Below are positions 4,761-6,148 of a stretch of 6,148 bases of DNA, in pieces. Positions within the stretch are counted from its first letter, which is position 1; each line of letters starts with the position of its first letter. Location: assembly GCA_013811855.1 (NCBI GenBank), contig JACCUL010000396.1, forward strand, positions 1 to 6,148. The letters are read 5' to 3'. Source of the DNA: Acidimicrobiia bacterium. GTDB lineage: Bacteria > Actinomycetota > Acidimicrobiia > Acidimicrobiales > Ilumatobacteraceae. The notes beneath the pieces were generated by a model. The model was not told where the DNA came from. It did no database searches and saw only the letters and a program-made list of their open reading frames with translations. The translations under genes were made by a program, and so were the position numbers.

Positions 4761-6148
4761 TCAGTCCAGCAACGCGTGGTCGACGACGACGCCGCGGCCT
4801 TCGCAGTTGGGGCAGACGTCGGAGAACTCGGTCAGCAGGCCCTCACCGATGCGCTTGCGGGTCATCTCGACGAGGCCGAGCTCGGAGATGTCGAACACCT
4901 GCGACCGGGTCTTGTCGCGCGACAGCGCGTTGCGGAACGCCTCGATGACCTGGGCGCGGTTGTCGCGGCGCTCCATGTCGATGAAGTCGATGACGATGAT
5001 GCCGCCGATGTCGCGCAGCCGCAGCTGCTTGGCGATCTCCTCGGCGGCCTCCATGTTGTTCTGGAACACCGTCGCCTCGAGGCTCGACGTGCCGACGTTC
5101 TTGCCGGTGTTGACGTCGATGACCGTCAGCGCCTCGGTGTGCTCGACGATCAGCGAACCGCCCGACGGCAGCCACACCTTGCGGTCCAGCGCCTTGTGGA
5201 CCTGCTCGTGGACGTGCTGGTGCTCGAACAGGCTGAGCCCCTCGGCGGCCTGGTCGTAGTACTCGACTCGGTCGGCCAGCCCGGGGTTGAACGCGGCGAT
5301 GTACGCCCGCAGCTCGTCGTACAGCCGATGGTCGTCGATCACGACGCCCCGGTAGTCGGCGTTGAACTCCTCGCGGATCACCCGCACGGCCAGCTCCGGC
5401 TCGCGGTACAGCAACGCCGGCTGCCTGACCGTCTTGGCCTGGGCGGCGATGCGGTCCCACTGGTCGAGCAGCAGGGTCATGTCGGCGCGCAGCTCGTCCT
5501 CGGTGGCGTACTCGGCCGCGGTGCGCACGATCAGGCCGTGCTGGTCCGGCTTGACCCGGTCGAGGATCGCGCGCAGCCGCTTGCGCACGTCGTCGGGCAG
5601 GCGCTTGGAGATGCCGTAGGTCTTGGAGTTGGGGATGAGCACCACGAACCGGCCGGGAAGCGAGACCTCCTGGGTCAGCCGAGCCCCCTTGGCGCCGATC
5701 GGGTTCTTGGTGACCTGGCAGATGATCAGCTGGCGGGGCCGCAGGATGTCCTCGATGCGGGCGTTGTCACCCCGCTCGTCGATGTCCTCGGCGTCGTACT
5801 GCACGTCGCCCCGGTAGAGCACGGCGTTCTTCGGCGTGGCGATGTCGACGAACGCCGCCTCCATGCCCGGCAGCACGTTCTGCACCCGGCCGACGTAGAT
5901 GTTGCCGTGGATCTGGCTGATGTCGTCGGCCGGCCGGCTGACGTAGTGCTCGATCAGGTTGCGGCCCTCGAGCACGGCCACCTGGGCGACGCTCTCGCGC
6001 ACTTGGACGCACATGAGGTACCGGCCGGCGGGCCGACCCTTGCGTTCCCGGCCGCGGCGCATCTCGGTGTCCGGCTCGGCCTGGGCGACGACGGCCGGCG
6101 ACGAGCGCGTCGTGCGCGACCGGCCGCGCTTGCGGCGATCGGCGGGAG
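4761..6148 (-). CDS. Ribonuclease E/G family endoribonuclease (N-terminus beyond the right edge)
   Basis: At least 462 codons of an RNase E/G family enzyme, which cleaves single-stranded RNA in mRNA decay and rRNA or tRNA maturation. The frame is open to the right edge. The visible N-terminal part is Arg-rich and looks disordered, so the true start lies outside and the ATG at 6062 is internal. Numbered from that ATG: an S1-like RNA-binding domain at about 46-115 (GNIYVGRVQNVLPGMEAAFVD), the 5'-sensor segment (about 120-220), and a DNase-I-like catalytic core with D316 in TVIDVNTGKN and D359 in IIVIDFIDME, the two metal-binding aspartates. The zinc-link CPNC at 417-420 holds the dimers of the family together. 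The protein ends 13 residues later, so it has no C-terminal scaffold tail; any extension is N-terminal, as often in actinobacteria. It is followed by vapBC and then rplU-rpmA. Sequence alone does not separate rne from rng. Confidence 0.95.
   Translation of the reverse strand, partial: PADRRKRGRSRTTRSSPAVVAQAEPDTEMRRGRERKGRPAGRYLMCVQVRESVAQVAVLEGRNLIEHYVSRPADDISQIHGNIYVGRVQNVLPGMEAAFVDIATPKNAVLYRGDVQYDAEDIDERGDNARIEDILRPRQLIICQVTKNPIGAKGARLTQEVSLPGRFVVLIPNSKTYGISKRLPDDVRKRLRAILDRVKPDQHGLIVRTAAEYATEDELRADMTLLLDQWDRIAAQAKTVRQPALLYREPELAVRVIREEFNADYRGVVIDDHRLYDELRAYIAAFNPGLADRVEYYDQAAEGLSLFEHQHVHEQVHKALDRKVWLPSGGSLIVEHTEALTVIDVNTGKNVGTSSLEATVFQNNMEAAEEIAKQLRLRDIGGIIVIDFIDMERRDNRAQVIEAFRNALSRDKTRSQVFDISELGLVEMTRKRIGEGLLTEFSDVCPNCEGRGVVVDHALLD

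Noticed and set aside
1..6148. tRNA or rRNA genes
   Set aside because: No cloverleaf or rRNA-like segment was recognised by eye; nearly all of the window is protein coding.

Overview
This very GC-rich window encodes a conserved bacterial housekeeping neighbourhood with extra genes inserted. The order RNase E/G, L21, L27, Obg, glutamate 5-kinase (all on the minus strand) is the classic actinobacterial rne-rplU-rpmA-obg-proB cluster. With the high GC, the GTG/TTG starts and TAnnnT boxes placed directly before start codons, it points to Actinomycetota. Acidimicrobiia or a related deep lineage is my inference and is not proven by the sequence.

Layout from the right edge leftwards along the minus strand. 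The 3' part of an RNase E/G gene enters at 6148 and stops at 4761. A Phd/YefM-type antitoxin plus PIN-domain toxin pair (4717-4062) sits between it and rplU (4027-3701) and rpmA (3684-3427). An acylphosphatase gene with a TTG start follows 7 bases after rpmA. Next comes the only plus-strand gene, a dGTPase-family HD phosphohydrolase (2048-3163), whose end overlaps the acylphosphatase end by 8 bases. A 188-base gap (1860-2047) holds two near-identical 37-base direct repeats, a third degenerate copy and several hairpins. Then a small secreted PepSY-like protein gene (1859-1536) leads to obgE (1465-206). obgE overlaps the start of proB (209 to the left edge) by GTGA.

Functionally, the core links ribosome assembly (L21, L27, Obg GTPase), RNA processing (RNase E/G) and the first step of proline synthesis (ProB). 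The accessory parts are the toxin-antitoxin pair, with a probable operator touching its start codon, and the acyP/dGTPase/PepSY block with the repeats. They interrupt a cluster that is usually continuous.

I do not see a clear new multi-gene system. The items most worth a second look are the repeat family at 1891-2033, the run of apparently leaderless starts, the vapB operator fused to a leaderless start, and the palindrome shared by the stop codons of two convergent genes.
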